This document shows, in pieces, positions 1 through 5,062 of a stretch of 5,062 bases of DNA. Numbering within the stretch: the first letter of the stretch is position 1; every line of letters begins with the position of its first letter. Source of the stretch: an uncultured Erythrobacteraceae bacterium. Lineage in GTDB: Bacteria; Pseudomonadota; Alphaproteobacteria; Sphingomonadales; Sphingomonadaceae. Position numbers and translations under genes: made by a program. Location: assembly GCA_950071875.1 (NCBI GenBank), contig CATMNW010000212.1, positions 1-5,062 of the forward strand. Direction: 5' to 3'. Under the pieces are notes generated by a model. The model worked only from the letters and a program-made list of their open reading frames with translations, made no database searches and was not told the DNA's origin.

Positions 1-321
1 GATCGGCCGCCGCATGCCGCGCGGCTCGCGAAACTTGACGAGATTGAGCCGGCCGCCGTCGATCGCCAGTCCGAAACCCGGTGGGATGACGTAGACGTGA
101 TCGGCCTCCACCACCTGTCCGTCCACCGCCTGCGCCACGGCGAGGCTCGTGTGGCGGCCGATCAGTTCGGCCAGCAGGCTTTCATGGTTGGGATCGAGAT
201 GCTGGACGACGACGAATGCCATTCCGCATTGCTCGCTGTTTCCGCTGAACATGGAGCGCAAGGCTTCCAGCCCTCCGGCCGATGCCCCTACGCCCACGAT
301 GGGAAAGCTATCCGTTTCCAT
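1..321 (-). CDS. CheB methylesterase-like domain protein, N-terminal part (probable CheB/CheR fusion)
   Basis: Only the first 107 residues are present; the gene continues past the left edge. The protein opens directly with the CheB catalytic-domain core: GASAGG at residues 12-17 with the nucleophile Ser14, the VVVQHLDPNH segment with catalytic His41, then HVYVIPPG around 75-82 and an EPRGMRRPI stretch at the end. The catalytic Asp would lie outside the window. In the family this domain hydrolyses glutamate methyl esters on chemoreceptors. There is no receiver domain ahead of it, unlike classical CheB. N-termini of this kind are typical of CheB/CheR fusions that continue into CheR, PAS and often HWE-type histidine kinase domains; that continuation is inferred. 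The ATG at 321 fits the family start, although no clear Shine-Dalgarno precedes it. It lies 23 bp behind the LOV gene, so cotranscription is likely. Confidence 0.88.
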   Translation of the reverse strand, partial: METDSFPIVGVGASAGGLEALRSMFSGNSEQCGMAFVVVQHLDPNHESLLAELIGRHTSLAVAQAVDGQVVEADHVYVIPPGFGLAIDGGRLNLVKFREPRGMRRPI

Positions 322-344
322 GTTCAAACCGGTCACACTTGGCC

Positions 345-887
345 CTATTCCATGCGCAGACGCGCGATCATCGAATGGCTTGAAGCAAGCGCATCATAGC
401 TGCCCAGCACCGTCCAGTCCCGCTGGTCCGCAAGCGTTTTGAGCTGGCGCAGGTCTTCTTTCAAAGCCAGCTCATAAGCGTCCGTTCCCTGGGAGCTGTG
501 TATCCGAACGCCGAACTGAGAGCCGAGGATCAGACTGACGCGCCCTTGGTGTTCCAGTTTCGCCATGTAAACCAGGTTCAGGAACCGGTCCCCTTGCTTG
601 GTGCAATTCGGAATGAGAAATTTGCCATCGGTCACCGTATCATCGGAAAGAAACCGGCGCATCCGCGCACGAACCGGGCCGGCACCATCTGACGGCTGAA
701 GAAATCGGCAATTGTGCCCGAGCACTTCATCGGCGCCATAACCCGACAAATCGCAGAACGGTTCGTTTACGCCCACAAGCGGACAGTCCTCACGATTGGG
801 ATCGGCTATCGACAGGGACACTTTCGAGCGGAGGAAGAGCCCCTTCAAGCCTGAAGGCAAATCGGAAGTTTCGTCGAAATAGCTCAT
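345..887 (-). CDS. Short LOV-domain blue-light photoreceptor (PAS family)
   Basis: A 180-residue protein built around one LOV domain (about residues 15-128). The flavin-adduct motif GHNCRFLQ is intact at 57-64, with Cys60 as the residue expected to bond FMN C4a under blue light. Other expected FMN contacts are present: Asn94 and Asn104 in the NCTKQGDRFLN segment and Gln124 in LGSQFGV, the glutamine that flips on illumination. Asn41 and SGY at 48-50 match the usual N-terminal LOV pattern. After the domain, residues 130-180 look helical with a leucine-rich stretch (ELALKEDLRQLKTLADQ), plausibly a J-alpha/dimerisation helix. There is no kinase, HTH or GGDEF output, so this resembles short LOV proteins such as RsLOV and DsLOV of Rhodobacterales. 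The frame stays open upstream to a stop near 978-980, but the ATG at 887 is the only standard start there; no strong Shine-Dalgarno is seen. The 103 bp up to the divergent lipoprotein gene must hold its promoter, which I could not identify. Confidence 0.92.
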   Translation of the reverse strand: MSYFDETSDLPSGLKGLFLRSKVSLSIADPNREDCPLVGVNEPFCDLSGYGADEVLGHNCRFLQPSDGAGPVRARMRRFLSDDTVTDGKFLIPNCTKQGDRFLNLVYMAKLEHQGRVSLILGSQFGVRIHSSQGTDAYELALKEDLRQLKTLADQRDWTVLGSYDALASSHSMIARLRME

Positions 888-990
888 CCGGGGAATGCGG
901 TAAGGCAGATCAGCCTTCGTGCCAATATCAATACTCGTGGGTTCAGACGGTCGCAGCTCACGGCTGTTAGTGAAGAGTTAACCACGTTTG

Positions 991-1671
991 ATGATACTTA
1001 TAATCATGCGTCCGCATCCCGCACTCTCTCTCTTCCTCTTCACTCTGGCGGGATGCGGCGCTGTACCTGATTCAAGGCCGACCCAGCGGGCCGGGCAATC
1101 GACCGGGGCATCCCCGGTTACCGTTGCGCGCCCAGAGGCCCGGCAATGCTTCGCTGAATTGGGAGAAACAGGCTCGCGTTTCGCGCCGCTTCCCGACAAA
1201 TATTACGGCGCAGGATGTTCAACTGTGAACAGTGTCCGCCTGGAAGGCGTAGGAGGCGATCGGCACCAGTTCACTGTCACCAACCTCGGCGCGGTCGCCT
1301 GTCCGTTGGCCAACAGCTTCGCAGCCTGGGCGCGTTACGGAGTAGACCGCGCTGCCCAGCAGATCCTTGGCAGTCCGTTGCAGCGGATCGAAACCATGGG
1401 CAGTTATTCATGCCGCAATGTCGCCGGCACAGCGCGCCGAAGTGCCCATTCTCGTGGCGAGGCGATAGATGTCGCGGCTTTCGTGCTGGAAGATGGTCGG
1501 CGCGTTTCTGTACGCAGCGGCTGGAACGCCAGCGCAAGAGAGCGCGAATTCCTGCGGGTAATCCATCGCAGCGCCTGCAAACGTTTCGGCACTGTCCTCG
1601 GTCCGGATTACAACAGGGCACACGAGGATCATTTTCATCTGGAGTACGGCAGTGGCAGCTTCTGCCGTTGA
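991..1671 (+). CDS. Extensin-like C-terminal domain lipoprotein (putative cell-wall peptidase fold)
   Basis: A 226-residue putative lipoprotein. The N-terminus has a hydrophobic stretch ending in the lipobox LAGC, with the lipidated Cys22, followed by a low-complexity Pro/Ser/Thr/Arg linker to about residue 50. From CFAELG (53) to the C-terminal FCR it matches the extensin-like C-terminal family (Pfam Extensin-like_C). The metal-site pattern of VanY-like D,D-peptidases is visible: SAHSRGEAID at 151-160 (His153, Asp160) and HEDHFHLE at 211-218 (His214/His216). Cysteines at 53, 76, 104, 141, 196 and 225 may form disulfides in the periplasm. Peptidoglycan as substrate is inference from the fold; the family is largely uncharacterised. 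Start choice is uncertain: ATG 991 has GAAGAG 13 bp upstream, while ATG 1006 would give a more conventional signal peptide beginning MRPHPALSL. TTG 988 is less likely. It is divergent from the LOV gene and convergent with the regulator. Confidence 0.87.
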   Translation: MILIIMRPHPALSLFLFTLAGCGAVPDSRPTQRAGQSTGASPVTVARPEARQCFAELGETGSRFAPLPDKYYGAGCSTVNSVRLEGVGGDRHQFTVTNLGAVACPLANSFAAWARYGVDRAAQQILGSPLQRIETMGSYSCRNVAGTARRSAHSRGEAIDVAAFVLEDGRRVSVRSGWNASAREREFLRVIHRSACKRFGTVLGPDYNRAHEDHFHLEYGSGSFCR

Positions 1672-1674
1672 AAT

Positions 1675-2304
1675 TCAGGCAGCCCCGAGTTGCTGTTCTT
1701 CCTGCAAATGCGCTTCGATCTTAAGTCGGACGGCCTGCGATGGGTGTTCCGCCCCCAGCTTCTGCATCATATTGGCACGGTGGATTTCCACCGTCCGCGG
1801 GCTGATGTGCAGCTCGCGTGCAATAACCTTGTTGCTGCAGCCTTCCGTCAGCCAGTCCAGCACTTCGCGTTCGCGCGGAGAGAGATTGGCTATCCGGTTC
1901 CTGGCTTCCACCATCTTTCGCCGCGCCTCCAGGAAGGCATCGGTTTCCTTGGCAATCCGCGAGAGTGCATCGGCCAGCCGTTCCGGCCTGAGGGGCAGGC
2001 TCATATAATCGAGTGCGCCAGCCTTTATCGCGTTGACCACGCTGCTGGGTCGCGGATCGCGGGACGTGGCGATCAAGGGCAACCACAATCCTTCGACGGC
2101 GAGTGCGCGCAAGACCCGCGCGGCGCCACCATCGGCAGGATCATCACGCGCCAGCACGATACCCCTTTCGGGTGGCCGCTGCATCAGTTCAGCGGCATCG
2201 GCATAGATTTCGCAATGATGGCCCAGATTGAAGCCAAGATGTGCCTGCTCTGCCCTAGAGCGGCTTGAGCCGCCGACGATGTGGATGATCGGTTGCTGTT
2301 CCAT
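1675..2304 (-). CDS. FixJ/NarL-type transcriptional regulator with degenerate (pseudo-)receiver domain
   Basis: A 209-residue two-domain protein. Residues 1-115 align with FixJ-type receiver domains in layout (IHIVGG at the start, LPLIATS, then IKAGALDYMSLPL), but the phosphorylation site is gone. The acidic pair is Gly11-Gly12, the phosphoacceptor position in GIVLARDDP is Ala52, the Thr position is Ser81 and the conserved Lys is Leu103. A charged, probably coiled-coil linker (about 116-138) leads to an intact LuxR/GerE HTH from LSPRERE (141) through the recognition helix SPRTVEIHRANMMQKL (168-183). It should therefore bind DNA as a dimer without classical phosphorelay control; the controlling signal is unknown. 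ATG 2304 is preferred over TTG 2313 because an AGG lies 9 bp upstream of it. The upstream gap carries a NarL-like palindrome that may be its own operator. Its stop faces the lipoprotein stop with 3 bp between. The alignment was made by eye. Confidence 0.88.
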   Translation of the reverse strand: MEQQPIIHIVGGSSRSRAEQAHLGFNLGHHCEIYADAAELMQRPPERGIVLARDDPADGGAARVLRALAVEGLWLPLIATSRDPRPSSVVNAIKAGALDYMSLPLRPERLADALSRIAKETDAFLEARRKMVEARNRIANLSPREREVLDWLTEGCSNKVIARELHISPRTVEIHRANMMQKLGAEHPSQAVRLKIEAHLQEEQQLGAA

Positions 2305-2350
2305 GAGATGCAACCTGACGCAAAATGCAAGGGTGGGATATTCGGATAAC

Positions 2351-2364
2351 TACCTATATGGGTA
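2351..2364. promoter_or_regulatory. Candidate NarL/LuxR-type operator palindrome
   Basis: TACCTATATGGGTA is a 14-bp inverted repeat with a single mismatched pair: its reverse complement is TACCCATATAGGTA. Each half fits the NarL-type heptamer pattern TACYYMT, here placed tail to tail with no spacer. It sits 47 bp upstream of the ATG of the pseudo-receiver regulator, where an autoregulatory operator could lie. Binding by that regulator is inference only; spacing in NarL's own sites is usually 7-2-7. Confidence 0.35.
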
Positions 2365-2385
2365 CTAACGAATTGATCCGTTCTA

Positions 2386-2422
2386 AATCACTGGAACTAT
2401 TCACATATTTCCGGCAGTGATT
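2386..2422. repeat. Inverted repeat (8-bp arms) behind the Anbu gene
   Basis: AATCACTG at 2386-2393 is matched exactly by CAGTGATT at 2415-2422, separated by 21 AT-rich bases. It begins 9 bp beyond the stop of the Anbu gene in its direction of transcription, so it could end or stabilise the operon transcript. There is no T-run after the stem on the minus strand, the stem is short and the loop long, so a standard intrinsic terminator is not supported. It could instead be a protein-binding site for the regulator downstream. Confidence 0.3.
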
Positions 2423-2431
2423 CGCGGCTAC

Positions 2432-3181
2432 TTAGTCGGTTTCGCGGTAGAAGCTGTAATCCGGTAGCGAGTGAAATGCGCTTTTCAGCGCGTCTCCCCA
2501 GCTTGACGAGATAGCCTGGAAATAGGAATCGTCATGGGTGATCCGCTGTTCGTGAACAGCCTGGAAAGCATCCCGTTCGATAACCTGAAGATCCAGCGGA
2601 AGGCCGACAGAAAGGTTTGCCTTGAGTGTGGAATCGAAACTGACCATCACCAGTTTGGATGCATCTTCAAGGCTCATCGTTCGATCATAGCCGCGTATGA
2701 TGATCGGGCGGCCATACTTGGTTTCGCCGATCTGGAAAAAGGGCGTGTCCTGGCTGGCCTCGATGAAATTGCCTTCCGGATATATCATGAATAGACGCGG
2801 CTCCATTCCGGCGATCTGGCCGCCGACTATGATAGATGCCGTGAAGCGTCCCCTGCCCTTGATCCCGTTGGCGTCCTGCCGCTCCGATATGATCGAGCGC
2901 AAGAGCTTGCCTATTTCGGTGACCACCTGAAACATTGTCGGAGATTTGAGCAGGATGTTGTCCCGCTCGTCCGGGGCTTTCATCCTTTCTTCCAGCTGGC
3001 TGATCACAGCTTGTGTGCTGGCCAGATTGCCGGCCGTCATCAAGGTGATGATCCGTTCACCGGGCACGGTCCAGGTGAACATCTTGCGAAACACCGAGAT
3101 ATTATCGACGCCCGAATTGGTGCGGGTGTCGCTCATCATGACGAGGCCCTTGTCGAGCATCATGCCAACGCAATAGGTCAT
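2432..3181 (-). CDS. Anbu proteasome-type N-terminal Thr peptidase (HslV-like beta subunit)
   Basis: A 249-residue Ntn-hydrolase of the Anbu (ancestral beta subunit, COG3484) family. The N-terminus MTYCVGMMLDKGLVMMSD is characteristic. Removal of Met exposes Thr2 as catalytic nucleophile, with Asp18 in MSDTRTN and Lys33 in FRKMF as the proteasome-type partners. The ATG at 3181 is chosen because it puts Thr second and has AAGGA 6 bp upstream (3188-3192); the open frame further upstream would bury the nucleophile. GRFTASIIVGG near 111-121 and FFQIGETKYGRP near 148-159 agree with the family. Family structures show open helical or ring-like assemblies rather than a closed HslV barrel, and no ATPase partner is encoded here. 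It is the last gene of the ATP-grasp/alpha-E/transglutaminase operon, 22 bp behind the transglutaminase. Natural substrate is unknown; hydrolysis of the product or tag made by the upstream genes has been proposed. Confidence 0.94.
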   Translation of the reverse strand: MTYCVGMMLDKGLVMMSDTRTNSGVDNISVFRKMFTWTVPGERIITLMTAGNLASTQAVISQLEERMKAPDERDNILLKSPTMFQVVTEIGKLLRSIISERQDANGIKGRGRFTASIIVGGQIAGMEPRLFMIYPEGNFIEASQDTPFFQIGETKYGRPIIIRGYDRTMSLEDASKLVMVSFDSTLKANLSVGLPLDLQVIERDAFQAVHEQRITHDDSYFQAISSSWGDALKSAFHSLPDYSFYRETD

Positions 3182-3187
3182 TGTAGG

Positions 3188-3192
3188 TCCTT
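3188..3192 (-). promoter_or_regulatory. Ribosome binding site of the Anbu gene
   Basis: AAGGA on the minus strand, 6 bases ahead of the ATG at 3181. It is the clearest Shine-Dalgarno in the window and settles the start that exposes Thr as the second residue. The two upstream junctions of the operon lack such a site and rely on overlapping stop/start codons. Confidence 0.75.
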
Positions 3193-3203
3193 TTCGTGCG
3201 GCC

Positions 3204-4019
3204 TTACTGCTGCACTTGTTGCTGTTCGACTGCAACATCCACCTCGAGCACGGTCGAGGTATTACCGAAGCTGATCCCGGTTACCGGCGCCGCATCGCGA
3301 TAATCGCGACCTGTCGCGACACGAACGTATCGTTCGTCGGGACTGATCCCGTTCGATATGTCGAACCCGACCCATCCCAGCTCATCGACATAGGCTTCGG
3401 CCCACGCATGGCCCGCTTCCTGTTCGATCCGGTCATTCATCATCAGGTAGCCACTGACATAGCGCGCCGGTATTCCCATCGCGCGCGAGATCCCGATGAA
3501 GATATGGGCATGGTCCTGGCACACGCCGTTCTGGGCGGCGAAGGCTTCTTCCGCAGTAGTCCGCGAATCCGTGGTGCCGGTCTTGTAGGCGACACGGTCG
3601 AGGATGGCCCCCGAAAGGCGGTGCAGAGTATCGAGACGGCTCTCATCCGAGGCGCGCAGTTCTTCCGCGAGCTTACGCAAACCGGGACCGGGCCTAGTCC
3701 GATCAGTCTGTCCAAGAAAGCTCCACAGCGGCAAATGGCCGGCATGCCGCCCGATGACGCCGGCGTGGTCGTGCGTGTCGACCTTTCCGCGGCAGGTCAC
3801 CGTAACTTCCTGTGTGCCTTCCTCGACCGATATCAGCGTCACCGTGTTATGGTGCTGATCTTCGTAAGTGAGTTCGGGATAGGCATTTCCGTAATCCATT
3901 TCCCACTCGAGGATTTCCTGGCCCTGCGTTTCCTTGGGCGTCAATCGCAAACGTTGCAGCGCGTGAACGACGGGACTGTCGAAACTATAGCGGGTGGTAT
4001 GGCGGATAGAGAGACGCAT
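3204..4019 (-). CDS. Transglutaminase-like cysteine peptidase of the Anbu operon
   Basis: A 271-residue protein with a beta-rich N-terminal domain (bacterial transglutaminase-like N-terminal region, about residues 1-90, beginning MRLSIRHTTRYSFDSPV) and a papain-fold transglutaminase core (about 155-225). The catalytic triad is visible: Cys167 in NGVCQDHAHIF, His204 in EAGHAWAEAYV and Asp220 in GFDISN. Conserved flanking motifs GIPARYVSGYL (182-192) and DERYVRVATGRDYRDAAPV (228-246) are also present. No signal peptide is seen, so it should be cytosolic like its partners. Bacterial members usually act as peptidases or amidases rather than protein cross-linkers. The start codon overlaps the alpha-E stop as TGATG, implying translational coupling. 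The C-terminus ends in a short Gln-rich tail (EQQQVQQ). Its actual substrate is unknown; processing of a gamma-linked peptide made by the ATP-grasp partner is a literature-based prediction. Confidence 0.93.
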   Translation of the reverse strand: MRLSIRHTTRYSFDSPVVHALQRLRLTPKETQGQEILEWEMDYGNAYPELTYEDQHHNTVTLISVEEGTQEVTVTCRGKVDTHDHAGVIGRHAGHLPLWSFLGQTDRTRPGPGLRKLAEELRASDESRLDTLHRLSGAILDRVAYKTGTTDSRTTAEEAFAAQNGVCQDHAHIFIGISRAMGIPARYVSGYLMMNDRIEQEAGHAWAEAYVDELGWVGFDISNGISPDERYVRVATGRDYRDAAPVTGISFGNTSTVLEVDVAVEQQQVQQ

Positions 4020-4963
4020 CAGCTGAGAAACCGGTAATCTTTGGCAATCGCCTGGCCGATTGCTGAATTGGATGCCATGAATTCGGTCAGGAATTCGTGC
4101 AGACCTTTATCGAAAACCTCTTCGATGGTGAGGTCGGCAATGCGTGTATCCGCATCGCGCATCAGCGCATTGCATTCGCCTTCCGTGCCATGGAAACGGG
4201 CCAGGGCAGCCAGATTGGCGCGCAATTCGGAATGGCAGAAAGCGAGGCTGCGCGGAAAATGTTCATCCAGGATCAGGAATTCGCAAATGCCGCGGGCGTC
4301 GATCTGCCCGGCGTTGAGCCAGCGGTAGGCGCGATCGCCACTTACCGAGCGGAGCACCTGGTCCCACTGGCCCGTATCGAGACTTGATCCGACATAGGAA
4401 AGCGATGGAAGCAGGAGGTAGTATTTGATGTCGAGAATGCGCGCGATGCTATCGCCGCGTTCGAGATAGGTGCCTGCCTGGCCGAAATGGTAGCTTTCGC
4501 TGCGCAGCATGGATCCTTCCATGGCGCCATGGGCCATCGTCCCCGCGCGGCGGATGGTAGCCACGGTTTCCAGGACGCGGTTTTCGCCGACCGGCTTGGA
4601 AAGCTGCTGCTGTATCTCCAGCCAGTTTTCGTTGATCGCTTCCCACAATTCGCCACTGATTGCGTTGCGGACGAGGCGGGCGTTCTGGCGCACCTGACCG
4701 AACATGGCCAGGATCGATGCAGGGTTCTGTTTGTCGCGAAGGATGTAATTCCACGCCTGCATGCCCGTATAGGTCGCATGTTTGGCTTCGTAGCCTGCGC
4801 GCTGCCCGGCAGTGGATATGACCGAGCGCCATTCTTCCTCAGCAGTAACAAGATCGCGGGTCAGGGCCATTCTCAGACCAGCATCGAGAAGCCGGGCGGT
4901 ATTCTCCGCCCGCTCCAGATAGCGGAACATCCAGAAAAGGCCGTTTGCGGTTCTGCCCAGCAT
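4019..4963 (-). CDS. Alpha-E domain protein (DUF403)
   Basis: A 314-residue, almost wholly alpha-helical protein matching the alpha-E family (Pfam PF04168). Hallmarks are the N-terminal MLGRTANGLFWMFRYLERAE, NTARLLD at 21-27, NPASI at 80-84, RNAISGELWEAIN around 99-111, YLERGDSIARILD at 166-178 and ILDEHFPRSLAF around 231-242. The YLERxxxxARxLD motif occurs twice (15-27 and 166-178), pointing to an internal duplication. No catalytic residues are established for the family. It is encoded almost always beside circularly permuted ATP-grasp and transglutaminase genes, and in some bacteria is fused to the ATP-grasp protein. Its role is therefore thought to be as a partner or scaffold of that ligase. 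It overlaps the upstream ATP-grasp stop and the downstream transglutaminase start, both as TGATG, with no separate Shine-Dalgarno at this start. Length is normal for the family. Confidence 0.93.
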   Translation of the reverse strand: MLGRTANGLFWMFRYLERAENTARLLDAGLRMALTRDLVTAEEEWRSVISTAGQRAGYEAKHATYTGMQAWNYILRDKQNPASILAMFGQVRQNARLVRNAISGELWEAINENWLEIQQQLSKPVGENRVLETVATIRRAGTMAHGAMEGSMLRSESYHFGQAGTYLERGDSIARILDIKYYLLLPSLSYVGSSLDTGQWDQVLRSVSGDRAYRWLNAGQIDARGICEFLILDEHFPRSLAFCHSELRANLAALARFHGTEGECNALMRDADTRIADLTIEEVFDKGLHEFLTEFMASNSAIGQAIAKDYRFLS

Positions 4964-5062
4964 CAGTCTTTGAGCACCCAGGTATCTTTGGTGCCGCCGC
5001 CCTGGCTGGAATTCACCACCAGCGACCCTTCGTTCATGGCCACGCGGGTCAGACCACCGGGC
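4963..5062 (-). CDS. Circularly permuted ATP-grasp protein, C-terminal end (partial)
   Basis: Only the last 32 complete codons and the stop lie in the window. The tail reads PGGLTRVAMNEGSLVVNSSQ, then GGGTKDTWVLKD, and ends in TGA at 4963-4965. PGGLTRVA followed by a Ser/Asn-Ser-Ser-Gln-Gly-Gly-Gly-x-Lys-Asp-Thr-Trp-Val motif is the signature C-terminus of the circularly permuted ATP-grasp family found next to alpha-E proteins. Such enzymes are predicted to form amide or peptide bonds through acyl-phosphate intermediates; the product is unknown. The ATP-binding core is outside the window, so its integrity cannot be judged. The stop shares a base with the alpha-E start (TGATG). It is the first gene of the four-gene order visible here, and the operon promoter must lie beyond the right edge. 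Confidence 0.88.
   Translation of the reverse strand, partial: PGGLTRVAMNEGSLVVNSSQGGGTKDTWVLKD

Noticed and set aside
97..442. Overlapping plus-strand frames opposite the CheB-type gene
   Set aside because: The minus strand carries the unmistakable GASAGG and QHL motifs; the plus-strand translations look like shadow peptides.
888..990. Search for an EcfG-type promoter (GGAAC...CGTT) upstream of the LOV gene, because LOV systems are tied to the general stress response
   Set aside because: Only partial matches such as GAAC were seen, without a correctly spaced CGTT; no promoter can be supported.
999..1004. Perfect TATAAT, considered as a -10 box for the lipoprotein gene
   Set aside because: Transcription would begin near 1011, after every plausible start codon, and no good -35 lies 16-18 bp upstream. 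It is more likely coding (Ile codons) or chance.
1690..2268. A 192-codon plus-strand frame opposite the LuxR-type regulator
   Set aside because: It is antisense to an evident HTH regulator, and its translation has no family signature.
2305..2313. TTG start for the regulator, adding three residues
   Set aside because: The ATG at 2304 is a stronger codon with an AGG 9 bp upstream, and FixJ-type proteins begin close to the first beta strand.
2373..2392. TTGAT ... ATCA half-sites, considered as an FNR/FixK box
   Set aside because: The spacing does not fit TTGAT-N4-ATCAA and only half-sites match.
3216..4037. A 273-codon open frame on the plus strand opposite the transglutaminase gene
   Set aside because: It lies antisense to a clearly functional gene with an intact catalytic triad, its translation shows no recognisable domain, and long antisense frames are common in GC-rich genes.

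Overview
The window reads as ordinary chromosomal DNA of a GC-rich alphaproteobacterium. The gene families (a short LOV protein, a CheB/CheR-type signalling protein, an extensin-like lipoprotein and an Anbu protease cassette) suggest Sphingomonadales, perhaps the Erythrobacter/Altererythrobacter group. That placement is inference from gene content, not from a marker gene. No RNA genes, CRISPR arrays, insertion sequences or attachment sites are visible. Coding density is high and no gene-free stretch reaches 300 bases.

Left part (1-887, minus strand): a short LOV blue-light photoreceptor of 180 aa is followed after 23 bp by the N-terminus of a CheB methylesterase-like protein that runs off the left edge. 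It lacks a receiver domain, so it is probably the front of a CheB/CheR(-PAS-kinase) fusion. The two look like one transcription unit and a candidate light-input signalling module.

Middle (about 991-2304): a plus-strand lipoprotein with an extensin-like C-terminal (VanY-like peptidase fold) domain runs tail to tail, with 3 bp between stops, against a minus-strand FixJ/NarL-type regulator. The regulator keeps an intact LuxR HTH, but its receiver domain has lost the phosphoacceptor Asp, the acidic pair and the conserved Lys. The 127-bp gap upstream of the regulator holds a near-perfect 14-bp palindrome made of two NarL-like heptamers (a candidate operator) and a separate 8-bp inverted repeat just behind the next operon.

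Right part (2432-5062, minus strand): four genes in transcription order. They are the tail of a circularly permuted ATP-grasp protein, an alpha-E (DUF403) protein, a transglutaminase-like cysteine peptidase and the Anbu proteasome-like Thr peptidase. The first two junctions are TGATG stop/start overlaps. The last is a 22-bp gap with a good Shine-Dalgarno. This matches the known but functionally unresolved ATP-grasp/alpha-E/transglutaminase/Anbu cassette, predicted in the comparative-genomics literature to make and break an unknown peptide or amide linkage. It is the most likely 'undescribed system' in the window, with the LOV/CheB pair and the pseudo-receiver regulator as secondary leads.
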